A stretch of DNA of 64,000 bases from Acinetobacter pseudolwoffii. GTDB lineage: Bacteria; Pseudomonadota; Gammaproteobacteria; Pseudomonadales; Moraxellaceae. Under the pieces are notes generated by a model. The model saw nothing but the letters and a program-made list of their open reading frames with translations. It was not told where the DNA came from and did not search any database. Shown piece by piece: positions 17,984-26,897 of the stretch. Position numbers and translations under genes: made by a program. How positions within the stretch are numbered: position 1 is the first letter of the stretch; each line of letters begins with the position of its first letter. The stretch is taken from assembly GCF_002803605.1 (NCBI RefSeq), contig NZ_PHRG01000006.1:62001-126000 (forward strand), given 5' to 3'.

Positions 17984-18020
17984 AAAAAAATATCCCACTC
18001 AATGATGGGATATTTTTTTT
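17984..18020 (-). terminator. Terminator of the small lipoprotein gene
   Basis: TATCCCA / TGGGATA stem with an eight-base loop, flanked by A7 and T8. On the minus strand it lies 18 bases past the lipoprotein stop. Confidence 0.85.
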
Positions 18021-18037
18021 CAATCTAATTGAATTAT

Positions 18038-18415
18038 TTAGCAATTAGGATCAACAACATAACTTGTCTGGCTAAATTTTTGCCATGCGCCAGTAGCAGC
18101 GCCATCTACAACCAGAATAGAAATAAGTCCCCAATCCAGGAAAATACCTAATAAAGTTGTTGGATCAAATGTTTTCTGTGGAATAACGGTGTTGGTTTGA
18201 CAGCCTTGCTTCTCTGCCTTAATCACATAGTTTTCTTTCTTTTTGAAAGTATAGACAGTATTACGCTGTCCCATATATTCTTCATTGACATATAACTTAG
18301 CCAATTCATCATTACTACGGATATTCACAGTTTGAGTTGAACCATTAAACATCGTGGCACAGCCTGAAGTAAATAAGATTGCACTGCCTAGTACTAAAGC
18401 TGCAAATTTTTTCAT
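18038..18415 (-). CDS. Small outer-membrane-type lipoprotein
   Basis: 125 residues. A signal peptide with a lipobox, LFTSGC, gives the acylated cysteine at residue 19. The next residues (ATMFNGSTQTVNI) are the start of a family of small lipoproteins often written CATxxxGxxQxVxI. A PEGA-like strand region (LAKLYVNEEYMGQRNTVYTF) follows, and a hydrophobic stretch (LLGIFLDWGLISILVVDGA) lies near the C-terminus. No Asp at +2, so outer-membrane sorting is expected. Function unknown. It has its own terminator and lies between the two KTSC genes. Confidence 0.8.
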   Translation of the reverse strand: MKKFAALVLGSAILFTSGCATMFNGSTQTVNIRSNDELAKLYVNEEYMGQRNTVYTFKKKENYVIKAEKQGCQTNTVIPQKTFDPTTLLGIFLDWGLISILVVDGAATGAWQKFSQTSYVVDPNC

Positions 18416-18622
18416 TGTTTCACCCCGGAAATATCTAACCTTAATTTAAAAGTGGTTAGCTAATTTTTTAAAGCAGACAAGCTATACCGTTTATATTTAA
18501 ATTTCAAATAATTTTTTGAATTTATTAGGTTTTACTTTAAATTAATAAGTTTTATAAATATATGATTGGCTTTTTCACCCTGATCTTTTGATTGCTACCT
18601 AAAAGGTTAGCTAATAAACAGC

Positions 18623-18650
18623 AAAAAGCCCTATCGAGTAATAGGGCTTT
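18623..18650 (-). terminator. Terminator of the zinc-ribbon gene
   Basis: AAAGCCCTAT / ATAGGGCTTT stem with a six-base loop, 38 bases past the zinc-ribbon stop codon. Confidence 0.75.
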
Positions 18651-18687
18651 CGTTCAAAACAGAGGGTAACTGTTTGAGTTGTTTTGC

Positions 18688-18831
18688 TTAGGCATTCTTA
18701 TTGTTAAATTGATTGCCTTGGCATTTGGTACACGGTGGTAAACGATCAGTACCAATTTCTAAGTAGGTGCGGTGTCCGCATTGAACACAAAAATAGAAGC
18801 CTGTTCCGGGTTTTTCGCCAGCAGTAACCAT
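18688..18831 (-). CDS. Small zinc-ribbon protein (47 aa)
   Basis: One zinc ribbon: CVQCG and CTKCQ, preceded by GEKPGTGFYF and with LPPC between the halves. This order (G-x-Y/F-x-C-x2-C-G...L-P-P-C-x2-C) is that of small zinc-ribbon proteins related to the C-terminus of E. coli YbeL. The ATG at 18831 has GGAG seven bases upstream; the longer open frame upstream is not supported. It lies downstream of the 293-residue gene and may share its transcript. Confidence 0.75.
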   Translation of the reverse strand: MVTAGEKPGTGFYFCVQCGHRTYLEIGTDRLPPCTKCQGNQFNNKNA

Positions 18832-18959
18832 CTTTGTTCTCCATGGTTTTAGAAATGGTCTGTCTAGTATAACCCTCTGGTGATGAATGTCTATTGTCCA
18901 TTTTTGTAAATGATGATGGCATTTGGGCGAAGGCAAATACTGCAAAAATCTACATGGTC

Positions 18960-19841
18960 TTATCGCCTTTTATGTTCGGTTCTAATTGCAATATCAGGTA
19001 TTGATTCAGCAGGGCTAATTACAGTTTGTATTTTTGCTCTATCACTCAACCTTTCATTTAACATATAAGCAAATGATTTACCTAATTTTTTAGCTTCCAT
19101 TTGTATTTCATAGAGCTCTTCTCCTGAAATTGGATTATCACTCATATCCACTATAGTAGAGAAATGATACGTTGCATCTTCTTCATTTTCTGAAAGGGAT
19201 GCTAATTCAATGACTTTATTAGGATCTACACTCACTGCATCTTGCATACCAGAACCTGCAACCCCAAAATTTTGAACTACTCTAGAATTATCCCTTAATT
19301 TCAAAATTTCCAGGTCTTCTTTTGAAAAGGGTACATGGAATTCATTAAAATTTATGAAAGGTCTTCCATCAATCCTCATTTGAAAATGGTAGTGGGGATA
19401 TTCGATTTGTTTGCCTTTATGCCCCTCAGCATCATTCTCTGAGCAATCAAATGTCCACTCAATATTTTTCCACTTTATTGTAGAAGATAAAATTTTACGC
19501 CCAGATCTTTCACTGTCTAGATCGTTAATATTTGAAAGTAACTTCTCTTCATTTGCACACCACCTTAAATAAGCTGCAATATTGTGATAACCATATTTTT
19601 CATATATCAATTTAAAATGTTTTTTTTGAAATTTACAAAGACGTAATAACCAATGTAGACATGGTTCTCCTACACTCATCGTTTTGAAATCTTTTCTGCA
19701 TAGGTAACATTGCCGTTTCTGATAGCTCTCTTTAAAAGCAATTACTTGTCGCAAATTTTCTTCATGCTGTTTTGTATTAAATTCTTTAATTTGATCTTCT
19801 GTTAAACTATCGAGCCAAGATTCAAAACTTTTCTTATTCAC
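18960..19841 (-). CDS. Unrecognised protein with putative metal-binding residues (293 aa)
   Basis: I do not recognise this gene. It is AT-rich, with an acidic helical N-terminus (FESWLDSLTEDQIKEF). A possible zinc site is C45-x2-C48 with C61-x-H63. Further on are H141, then PHYHFQMRIDG (H150, H152) and FNEFHVPFS (H169), a histidine-rich beta segment that could hold a second metal. The C-terminal half is hydrophilic. No signal peptide or membrane helix. It begins 20 bases after the KTSC copy 2 gene on the same strand, so the two form an operon. Base composition is lower in GC than the flanking rraB, rluA and acnD genes. Confidence 0.75.
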   Translation of the reverse strand: MNKKSFESWLDSLTEDQIKEFNTKQHEENLRQVIAFKESYQKRQCYLCRKDFKTMSVGEPCLHWLLRLCKFQKKHFKLIYEKYGYHNIAAYLRWCANEEKLLSNINDLDSERSGRKILSSTIKWKNIEWTFDCSENDAEGHKGKQIEYPHYHFQMRIDGRPFINFNEFHVPFSKEDLEILKLRDNSRVVQNFGVAGSGMQDAVSVDPNKVIELASLSENEEDATYHFSTIVDMSDNPISGEELYEIQMEAKKLGKSFAYMLNERLSDRAKIQTVISPAESIPDIAIRTEHKRR

Positions 19842-19861
19842 TATTTTTCTCTTTCATAAAT

Positions 19862-20080
19862 TCAGTCATATAAGAACTTAACATTTCTATTTATGTATGC
19901 ATTTAATCCATTACCAGATCTAGCTAATATTTTCATTTTATCTACGTGAAACCTCCCAGCCTTCCTATAACTGTATTGATAAATTTTAGCCGTTTCTCTA
20001 AATTTCACTCTAATATAAGTCTCACCAATTTCGTAATGCGTCACGTTAGAATCATTATTAATATCTTTATAAATTTCCAA
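19862..20080 (-). CDS. KTSC-domain protein, copy 2
   Basis: 72 residues, one KTSC domain: HYEIGETYIRVKFRE-AKIYQYS and HVDKMKILARSGNGLNAYIN. It starts with TTG at 20080, after a run of seven G's that makes a strong Shine-Dalgarno sequence; an ATG just upstream is out of frame. First gene of an operon with the unrecognised 293-residue protein. Paralogue of the gene at 17666-17887. Confidence 0.75.
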   Translation of the reverse strand: MEIYKDINNDSNVTHYEIGETYIRVKFRETAKIYQYSYRKAGRFHVDKMKILARSGNGLNAYINRNVKFLYD

Positions 20081-20102
20081 AAATCCCCCCCATTAAAAAA
20101 TA

Positions 20103-20136
20103 AAAAACGCCCCAATCCACATTAGAGCGTTTTTTA
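20103..20136 (-). terminator. Possible terminator downstream of acnD
   Basis: AAAAAACGC and GCGTTTTTT arms with a 16-base loop. The stem is short, so this is weaker than the other terminators here. Confidence 0.5.
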
Positions 20137-20154
20137 AACAATTTCAATAACTTT

Positions 20155-20239
20155 AATCTCCCCCCTTGCGAAGCAATACTTCTCTCCTTTAAAAAAGGAG
20201 GGAGTTCCCCTCTTTATTAAAGAGGGGTTAGGGGAGATT
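20155..20239. repeat. Palindromic dispersed repeat, copy 1
   Basis: Outer arms AATCTCCCC (20155-20163) and GGGGAGATT (20231-20239) enclose two smaller palindromes, CTCCTTT..AAAGGAG and CCCCTCTTTATTAAAGAGGGG. The right end touches the acnD stop codon. Related sequence occurs at 33386-33432 and 43981-44083. Confidence 0.75.
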
Positions 20240-20240
20240 C

Positions 20241-22856
20241 TTAAACATTCCCTTCTAAAAAGTCCTGTGCAAAGCGTTGCAACACCCCACCCGCTTCATA
20301 CACATGCACTTCTTCTTCAGTATCCAGACGGCAAGTCACAGGCACTTCAATAATCTGGTTCTTACCATCATCGGTTGAACGCTCAATCACCAAAGTCAAA
20401 GTCGAACGTGGCGCGATATTACCAATCACGCTATACAGCTCCGTACCATCAAGACCTAAAGTCTTACGATCCGTACCCGGCTTAAACTCAAGCGGCAATA
20501 CCCCCATACCGACCAAGTTGGTACGGTGGATACGCTCAAAACCTTCTGCGACAATCGCTTCTACACCCGCCAGACGCACACCTTTCGCCGCCCAGTCACG
20601 ACTCGAACCCTGACCATAGTCTTTACCTGCAATAATGATCAACGGCTGTTTACGGTTCATGTAGGTTTCAATCGCTTCCCACATCCGCATCACTTCGCCT
20701 TCAGGCTCCACACGTGCTTTCGAACCCTGCTTGATGCTGCCGTCTGAACGCACCACCATTTCATTAAACAGTTTCGGGTTGGCAAATGTTGCACGTTGTG
20801 TGGTCAGGTGATCACCACGATGCGTTGCATAAGAGTTAAAGTCTTCCTCAGGCACGCCCATTTTTTTCAGGTATTCGCCTGAAGCACTGTCGAGTACAAT
20901 CGCATTGGATGGTGACAAATGATCGGTGGTGATGTTATCACCCAAGATCGCCAGTGGACGCATATTGGCTAAGGTACGTGGTGCAGCGAGAGCACCTTCC
21001 CAATACGGCGGACGGCGGATATAGGTACTTTGCGGACGCCAGTCATATAGCGGGCTTGCTGCCTTTTCATTCACACCCAAGTCAAACATCGGAATATAGA
21101 TTTGACGGAACTGTTCCGGCTTCACTGCTTCTTTCACCAGTGCATCAATTTCTTCATCCGATGGCCAGATGTCTTTTAGATAAATCGGGTTGCCATCTTT
21201 GTCATTACCAAGTGAATCCGTTTCGATATCAAAACGAATCGTACCGGCAATCGCATACGCCACCACCAGTGGTGGAGATGCCAGAAAAGCCTGCTTCGCA
21301 TAAGGATGGATACGGCCATCGAAATTACGGTTGCCCGACAATACCGCTGTGGCATACAGGTCACGGTCAATAATTTCTTGCTGAATTTTTGGATCTAGTG
21401 CGCCCGACATGCCGTTACAAGTGGTGCAGGCATAAGCCACGATCCCAAAACCCAGTTTTTCTAAATCTTTGAGTACGCCAGCTTCTTCAAGATATAACGC
21501 TGCTGCTTTAGAACCCGGTGCAAAAGAAGATTTCACCCAAGGCTTACGGACTAAACCGAGTTCATTGGCCTTACGCGCCAGCAAACCTGCCGCCACGGTA
21601 TTTCGCGGGTTTGAGGTATTGGTACAAGACGTAATCGCCGCGATAATCACCGCGCCATCTGGCATTAAACCTTCAGCTTCTTGCGCACGTGCAGCCTCTA
21701 GATTACCGGCAATGCCTTTTTCTTTTAAGTCAGATGTCGAGACACGAGCATGCGGATTGGATGGGCCAGCAATGTTACGGGTTACTGTTGAAAGATCAAA
21801 ACGCAATACACGTGGATATTCTGCCTGAGTCATATCCGATGCCCACAGACCAATCTCTTTGGCATAAGTTTCAACCAGTTTGACTTGCTCTGCTTCACGA
21901 CCGGTCAAAGTCAGATAATCAATGGTGTTCTGATCGATATAGAACATCGCAGCGGTTGCACCGTATTCCGGAGTCATGTTGGAAATCGTGGCACGATCAC
22001 CCACTGACATGCTGTCGGCACCTTCACCGAAGAATTCTAAGTATGCCCCGACCACACGTTCTTTACGCAGGAATTCTGTCAGTGCGAGCACAATATCGGT
22101 TGCGGTAATGCCCGGCTGACGCTGACCAACAAACTCCACACCAATGATGTCAGGCAGACGCATCCAAGATGCACGGCCCAGCATCACATTTTCCGCTTCC
22201 AAGCCGCCAACACCAATCGAGATCACGCCCAATGCATCTGTATGAGGCGTATGCGAATCTGTACCGACACAGGTGTCCGGGAATGCCAGACCGTCACGGT
22301 TTTGAATCACCGGAGACATTTTCTCCAGGTTGATCTGGTGCATGATGCCATTACCGGCAGGAATCACATCGACATTTTCAAAGGCAGTTTTGGTCCATTC
22401 AATAAAATGAAAACGGTCTTCATTACGACGGTCTTCAATCGCGCGGTTTTTCTCAAAAGCATCCGGATCAAAACCACCAAATTCCACTGCCAATGAATGA
22501 TCGACAATCAGCTGGGTCGGTACCACTGGATTGACTTTAGCCGGGTCACCGCCCTGTTCTGCAATTGCATCACGTAAGCCGGCAAGATCGACCAAAGCCG
22601 TTTGTCCCAAGATGTCGTGACAGACCACACGTGCCGGATACCATGGAAAATCATGTTCCTGTTTACGCTCAATCAGCTGTCGCAAAGACTGTTCTAAAAT
22701 GGCAGGATCACAACGACGAACCAGCTGCTCAGCAAGCACTTTGGAGGTATAAGGAAGTTTGGCATATGCGCCTGGCTGAATATCTTCTACGGCCTGACGC
22801 ACGTCATAATATTCCAGCTGGGTGGATTGCAGCGGTTTACGGTAGTTGTTGTTCAT
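20241..22856 (-). CDS. acnD: Fe/S-dependent 2-methylisocitrate dehydratase AcnD (aconitase family)
   Basis: 871 residues, the AcnD size (about 868), with the AcnD-type start MNNNYRKPL and signature ACTTCNGMSGALDPKIQ instead of the AcnA version. The three [4Fe-4S] cysteines are in SCTNTSNP and ACTTC. The C-terminal swivel domain has GKDYGQGSSRDWAAKG. AcnD dehydrates 2-methylcitrate in propionate breakdown, usually with PrpF. Neither prpB, prpC nor prpF is next to it: downstream are the KTSC genes and upstream is a 780-base gap and a divergent oxidase. The ATG at 22856 follows AGGCAAGCT. A general aconitase (acnA) role is the alternative. Confidence 0.88.
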   Translation of the reverse strand: MNNNYRKPLQSTQLEYYDVRQAVEDIQPGAYAKLPYTSKVLAEQLVRRCDPAILEQSLRQLIERKQEHDFPWYPARVVCHDILGQTALVDLAGLRDAIAEQGGDPAKVNPVVPTQLIVDHSLAVEFGGFDPDAFEKNRAIEDRRNEDRFHFIEWTKTAFENVDVIPAGNGIMHQINLEKMSPVIQNRDGLAFPDTCVGTDSHTPHTDALGVISIGVGGLEAENVMLGRASWMRLPDIIGVEFVGQRQPGITATDIVLALTEFLRKERVVGAYLEFFGEGADSMSVGDRATISNMTPEYGATAAMFYIDQNTIDYLTLTGREAEQVKLVETYAKEIGLWASDMTQAEYPRVLRFDLSTVTRNIAGPSNPHARVSTSDLKEKGIAGNLEAARAQEAEGLMPDGAVIIAAITSCTNTSNPRNTVAAGLLARKANELGLVRKPWVKSSFAPGSKAAALYLEEAGVLKDLEKLGFGIVAYACTTCNGMSGALDPKIQQEIIDRDLYATAVLSGNRNFDGRIHPYAKQAFLASPPLVVAYAIAGTIRFDIETDSLGNDKDGNPIYLKDIWPSDEEIDALVKEAVKPEQFRQIYIPMFDLGVNEKAASPLYDWRPQSTYIRRPPYWEGALAAPRTLANMRPLAILGDNITTDHLSPSNAIVLDSASGEYLKKMGVPEEDFNSYATHRGDHLTTQRATFANPKLFNEMVVRSDGSIKQGSKARVEPEGEVMRMWEAIETYMNRKQPLIIIAGKDYGQGSSRDWAAKGVRLAGVEAIVAEGFERIHRTNLVGMGVLPLEFKPGTDRKTLGLDGTELYSVIGNIAPRSTLTLVIERSTDDGKNQIIEVPVTCRLDTEEEVHVYEAGGVLQRFAQDFLEGNV

Positions 22857-23640
22857 AGCTTGCCTGCCCTCGTTTATTACTCTTTTTTGCACATCAAAAT
22901 TTATTGATGACTTGTTTTTAATCAAGGCATTGTACGCTGCCGAAAGTCCATTTCCCAAATCTTATAATTTTCAATAGTTTAATTATAGAAATCGGTCTAT
23001 TTTAATAAATTTGTTATCTGGCCTTTAGAATTTTGGCTCTAAACTTCTATTTTTTTGAAAAATCGTAGAAAATTCATCTCATTCTTTAGTATGAGACACT
23101 CACAACAGCATAAAAAACAATCAACATATAGGCGCAATAAACAGGCTTTATTTCATATTCATGCAACTTTTATGAGCTGTATTTTAAGCAGCGAATAGAC
23201 CCTATAACCGATTAAAAGCCAACTATTAAAAGCCAAATAAGTCTCTTCTCTTACATTTAGGTCTTTATATGCAAGCGGCTTGTTGATAAAAACTGGATAT
23301 TAAGCATATCTTCAAAACATCCTTATACAATAATTCCGAAAATCATCGTATTTCAGCGATAGAACCATTTAAAAGCTGTGTCCTGATTCAATTCCATAAT
23401 TTTCGTAAGACTTTCTTACAAATTTTACAACTATTTTAATATGTATAAATATTATCGAATAATTAAAGATTTACATAAAAATTAGCACATTCAACACCAA
23501 AGAAAAAATACTTTAGACATACCGTTTATCTGCCTCCCCCTAATTTGGTGATAACAGTTTTTCTCTCAATTAAGTAAATCTAAACAGTAATTACTTCACA
23601 ACAACAATACTCATCACAAAAGTAGATAAAGGTGATTACG
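22857..23640. other. Long gene-free stretch between acnD and the multicopper oxidase
   Basis: Nearly 800 AT-rich bases between divergent genes. It must hold both promoters, but no boxes could be chosen with confidence. No small frame with a ribosome binding site was found. Confidence 0.5.
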
Positions 23641-25758
23641 ATGTTACAGCTTGCGATTATCGGTGTCATAGCAGCGGTCATAGCCGTACTGGCATCAAAC
23701 TGGAATGGAGCTAAAAATCCTCCTAACCCCTATAACCCTTCAAATCCAAATAATCCGTCAAATCCAAGTAACCCAAACAACCCGACTCAGCCACCACCTG
23801 CTCCAACTGCACCGGATTCTCTGATCAGTAATCCGCCATTGCTACAGAAAAATGCCAAAGGCAAATACGAACTGATCATCGCGTATAAAACGGATAAGTT
23901 GTATAACCCCAGAAAAGGAACATGGGATCAACTGGTGCTCCGTGGCTATGTGACCAAGCCCAGTTTATTTAATAAGAAAAAAGCAGGTGAATATGTCGAA
24001 GACCGGCTGGTCGGGCCCCAGATTCGGGTCAAACAGGGAGAAACCTTTTCTGTGCATTTGAATAACCAACTGCCCACGGAGTCCACAGCAACCTGCCCAG
24101 AACATATTCTCGATGCGAATGACCCACATTGTTTTAATACCACCAATCTGCACACTCATGGCCTCTGGGTCAGCCCGCAAGGCAATAGCGACAATGTTTT
24201 CCTGAAGTTCAAACCACAGGAAAAATTTGACTATCAATTCAAAATGGAACCAAATCATCCTGCGGGTACTTACTGGTATCACGCTCATCTACATGGTTCA
24301 ACGGCTATTCAGGTCTCTAGCGGCATGGCTGGCCCATTAATCGTAGAAGGCAGCCGTATTCCTCAAGTCAGGAATGGCAAAATCACATCGACGGGAGACA
24401 TGGATATTCTGTGGAAAGATAAAGGCAAGAACAGCTATTCTAATGAAAATATCCTCCTGTTTCAGCAAATTCAGTATCGATGCACTCACCCGGCAGGTAC
24501 AACCAATCTCAATAATTGTGATGCTGGTGAAGTCGGTATGCTGGAAGATTATCAAGGCCTGAATGCCTTTAATTCATGGGGAGCAAATCATTATTACACC
24601 TCGATTAATGGTAAAGTACATGGCGAGATTCAAGTTGAGCAAAACCAGTTTAAGCGCTGGCGTATGATTCATGGTGGTGTTCGCGACACCCTTGGTCTTA
24701 TTATTAAGGAACTGCCAAAATCACAAAAATTTACCGCTGAACAAACCATTAAAGCTTGTTCTGAATTCCAGGAAGAAGACAAAAAAGCAGATTTTGATCA
24801 GCTCACCAGCTTGCCGGTCTATACCATTGCTCAGGATGGTTTAACCATGGATCATGTGCAGACACGTAGAATCTCCATATTTCAACCCGGTTACCGTCAC
24901 GATGCGATGGTCGCCTTTCCAAGCACAAATAGATACTGTATTTTTGACAGCAATTTGAACATTGATGATGAAATCAATGCCATCCCTACATCCGGACAAA
25001 TTACCCCTCAACTCGCTCCGGGTAATACGTTAAATGCCCAACTACTGGGATGGGTGAATGTCAAAGCGAGTAAATTAAAAGCGCAAACGCCAGCCCAGTT
25101 TTTACAAGCTCAGGCACAGAAAATTGGCTTAAACAAAGAAATTCAGACCCAGCTCTCACAGTTAAAACTTTCTGCCTTTATCGACCACCCATCGCTGATG
25201 ACTACTGAAATTGAAAATCGCTTAAAGAGCCGCCCACCACAACGCTCAACCTTCGATGCCAGCTTTGGTCCAAATGGTAAGTTTGGCTACCGTTACAGTG
25301 ATATTGAGGGAATCTATAGTTTTGGTGACCTCTTTACCGGCGCGGATGCAGTAGAAGGTGCATATGTACGGAAACTGGAATTTGGGCAAATTGATGAATG
25401 GATTCTTAGCAGTAATAACCTGAATCATCCTTATCATATCCATGTGAACCCCTTCCAGATTGTAAAAGTACTGGATCCAACGGGTAAGGATGTCAGCGAT
25501 ATTCCGCTGGCAGTAGATCCAAATCCTAATCTGGAAGATATTCAATACCGCGGCTTAAAAGGACAGTTTAAAGATACAATCTTTGTTAAACAGGGATATC
25601 AGGTAATTGTCCGCAGCCATTACAAGAAATTTGAAGGTGATTTTGTGCAGCATTGTCATATTCTCGATCATGAAGATCAGGGCATGATGGAATATGTTCG
25701 GATTTGTGGCGGTAAATTCCCTTGTGATTCGCCATTACCGGCTAGCCATCACCACTAA
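23641..25758 (+). CDS. Membrane-anchored multicopper oxidase with Asn-Pro repeat linker
   Basis: About 705 residues. An N-terminal hydrophobic helix (LAIIGVIAAVIAVLA) without a Tat twin-arginine, then an Asn/Pro/Ser repeat linker (about residues 27-60), then cupredoxin domains. All four copper-binding motifs are intact: HTHG (about 172), YWYHAHLHGS (about 213), HPYHIH (about 597), and HCHILDHEDQGMM (about 672) with Met as the type 1 axial ligand. The C-terminus ends in three His. It probably sits in the periplasm as an oxidase of metal ions or phenols. ATG at 23641 follows AAGGTG by six bases; a GTG three codons earlier overlaps that site. No copper-resistance partners are adjacent. Confidence 0.88.
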   Translation: MLQLAIIGVIAAVIAVLASNWNGAKNPPNPYNPSNPNNPSNPSNPNNPTQPPPAPTAPDSLISNPPLLQKNAKGKYELIIAYKTDKLYNPRKGTWDQLVLRGYVTKPSLFNKKKAGEYVEDRLVGPQIRVKQGETFSVHLNNQLPTESTATCPEHILDANDPHCFNTTNLHTHGLWVSPQGNSDNVFLKFKPQEKFDYQFKMEPNHPAGTYWYHAHLHGSTAIQVSSGMAGPLIVEGSRIPQVRNGKITSTGDMDILWKDKGKNSYSNENILLFQQIQYRCTHPAGTTNLNNCDAGEVGMLEDYQGLNAFNSWGANHYYTSINGKVHGEIQVEQNQFKRWRMIHGGVRDTLGLIIKELPKSQKFTAEQTIKACSEFQEEDKKADFDQLTSLPVYTIAQDGLTMDHVQTRRISIFQPGYRHDAMVAFPSTNRYCIFDSNLNIDDEINAIPTSGQITPQLAPGNTLNAQLLGWVNVKASKLKAQTPAQFLQAQAQKIGLNKEIQTQLSQLKLSAFIDHPSLMTTEIENRLKSRPPQRSTFDASFGPNGKFGYRYSDIEGIYSFGDLFTGADAVEGAYVRKLEFGQIDEWILSSNNLNHPYHIHVNPFQIVKVLDPTGKDVSDIPLAVDPNPNLEDIQYRGLKGQFKDTIFVKQGYQVIVRSHYKKFEGDFVQHCHILDHEDQGMMEYVRICGGKFPCDSPLPASHHH

Positions 25759-25773
25759 ATATTATCATTCCAT

Positions 25774-25806
25774 AAAAGCCGATGATTTAGATTGTTGGCT
25801 TTTTTG
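25774..25806 (+). terminator. Probable terminator of the multicopper oxidase gene
   Basis: AAAAGCC and GGCTTTTTT arms with a 16-base loop, 16 bases after the stop. The stem is short but followed by T6. Confidence 0.6.
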
Positions 25807-25874
25807 TTTGCCTCTATTTGATGCTTGCTGCACAATAACTGCATTGATTTATAGTATTCAAACTGGGGCTTATC

Positions 25875-26600
25875 ATGGCAACGTCTCCTGCTTTTACATT
25901 GTTTAGTCTGAATGGTGTTGATGCACAAAAATTCCTTCAAGGTCAGGTGACTTTGAATACTGAAACATTGGCTGAAAACCAGACACGTTATACCGCGATC
26001 TGTAGCTTGAAAGGCCGTATTCAATTTGGCTTATGGCTTAAAAAGTTCAGTCCGGAAAGCTTTGAAATTGTAAGTACTGACGATCAGGCCACTGAACTGG
26101 CGAATCATATTAAAAAATTTGGTGCCTTTTCAAAAATGAAACTGGAACTGGTCGGTGCGGTTTATCCTATGATTAATGATATTCATACTGACTTTGTTGC
26201 AACTGAAACCGATGTAGCGACCTGGGAGCAGCAAGCCATTGAATCAGGTCAGGCCTGGATTCAGGCGGCCACTGCGACCCTGTTTCAACCACAGGAATTG
26301 CGCTTACATCAACGTGAAAGCATTCACTATGACAAAGGTTGTTACTTAGGTCAGGAAGTCATTGCACGCTTATGGTTTAAAGCCAAGCCAAAACATTGGC
26401 TGCATCTGATTCAAGCGACGGGTGAAGCACCTGTAGTCGGCACTCAGCTCAACAACAATGTTGAAGTCGTGAATAGCATCAGTCTGAAGGATGGCTATAA
26501 AGCCTTGGTCGTAGCCAAACCTGAAGCATTGGCCGAGTTGGGTCTAGAGGTTCTGGAACTTCCTGAAGCTTTGAGCGGTGATGTAGCACGTCCGCAATAA
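25875..26600 (+). CDS. ygfZ: Folate-binding protein YgfZ (tRNA-modifying, Fe-S maturation)
   Basis: 241 residues. The signature K-G-C-Y-x-G-Q-E (KGCYLGQE, about residue 153) contains the essential Cys, and the N-terminal LNGVDAQKFLQGQVT is the usual GcvT-like start. YgfZ uses tetrahydrofolate to help build or repair certain Fe-S enzymes, including the MiaB tRNA enzyme. The protein is somewhat shorter than E. coli YgfZ (326), as is common in Acinetobacter-like bacteria. It ends at a perfect palindromic terminator. Confidence 0.9.
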   Translation: MATSPAFTLFSLNGVDAQKFLQGQVTLNTETLAENQTRYTAICSLKGRIQFGLWLKKFSPESFEIVSTDDQATELANHIKKFGAFSKMKLELVGAVYPMINDIHTDFVATETDVATWEQQAIESGQAWIQAATATLFQPQELRLHQRESIHYDKGCYLGQEVIARLWFKAKPKHWLHLIQATGEAPVVGTQLNNNVEVVNSISLKDGYKALVVAKPEALAELGLEVLELPEALSGDVARPQ

Positions 26601-26616
26601 TTCCGGTTTAGGCCCT

Positions 26617-26648
26617 AAAAAAGCCAAGAGTTAACTCTTGGCTTTTTT
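26617..26648. terminator. Perfect bidirectional terminator between ygfZ and the 81-aa gene
   Basis: A 32-base perfect palindrome with a GCCAAGAG / CTCTTGGC stem, A6 before and T6 after. It serves two convergent genes. Confidence 0.95.
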
Positions 26649-26651
26649 GTT

Positions 26652-26897
26652 TTAGAAACCATGAAACAGCTTATTCATGTCTTTCACCACATAATCTTTG
26701 AAGTGATAAGCACGAGCATGTTTGGCATCAAATTTTGTGGTTAATTCACCTTTTTGAAAGGTGTAGACCCGGTCTTCCTGACTAATCAAAAATTCTGCAC
26801 CGAGCTTCATCAGCAGTGCGTCAATCTTTTCTTCATCCGCAATCGTTTCATCTACGTTAATTCTGTCATAGTGGCGTTTAATCGTTTTGACAAACAT
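26652..26897 (-). CDS. Small conserved-looking hypothetical protein (81 aa)
   Basis: Not recognised. Basic, soluble, with a two-part look: an N-terminal helix-rich part (VKTIKRHYDRINVDETIADEEKIDALLMKLGAEFLI) and a beta part (RVYTFQKGELTTKFD). It is convergent with ygfZ and shares its terminator, and the ATG at 26897 begins a clean frame, so it is probably a real gene. Confidence 0.65.
   Translation of the reverse strand: MFVKTIKRHYDRINVDETIADEEKIDALLMKLGAEFLISQEDRVYTFQKGELTTKFDAKHARAYHFKDYVVKDMNKLFHGF

Noticed and set aside
20954..21373. 139-codon plus-strand frame inside acnD
   Set aside because: Antisense shadow of a highly conserved dehydratase; His/Pro-rich and without a ribosome binding site.
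23720..23810. Repeat-rich DNA in the multicopper oxidase as a possible CRISPR or VNTR array
   Set aside because: The repeat is in-frame Asn-Pro codons with very short irregular units and no spacers; it encodes a linker.
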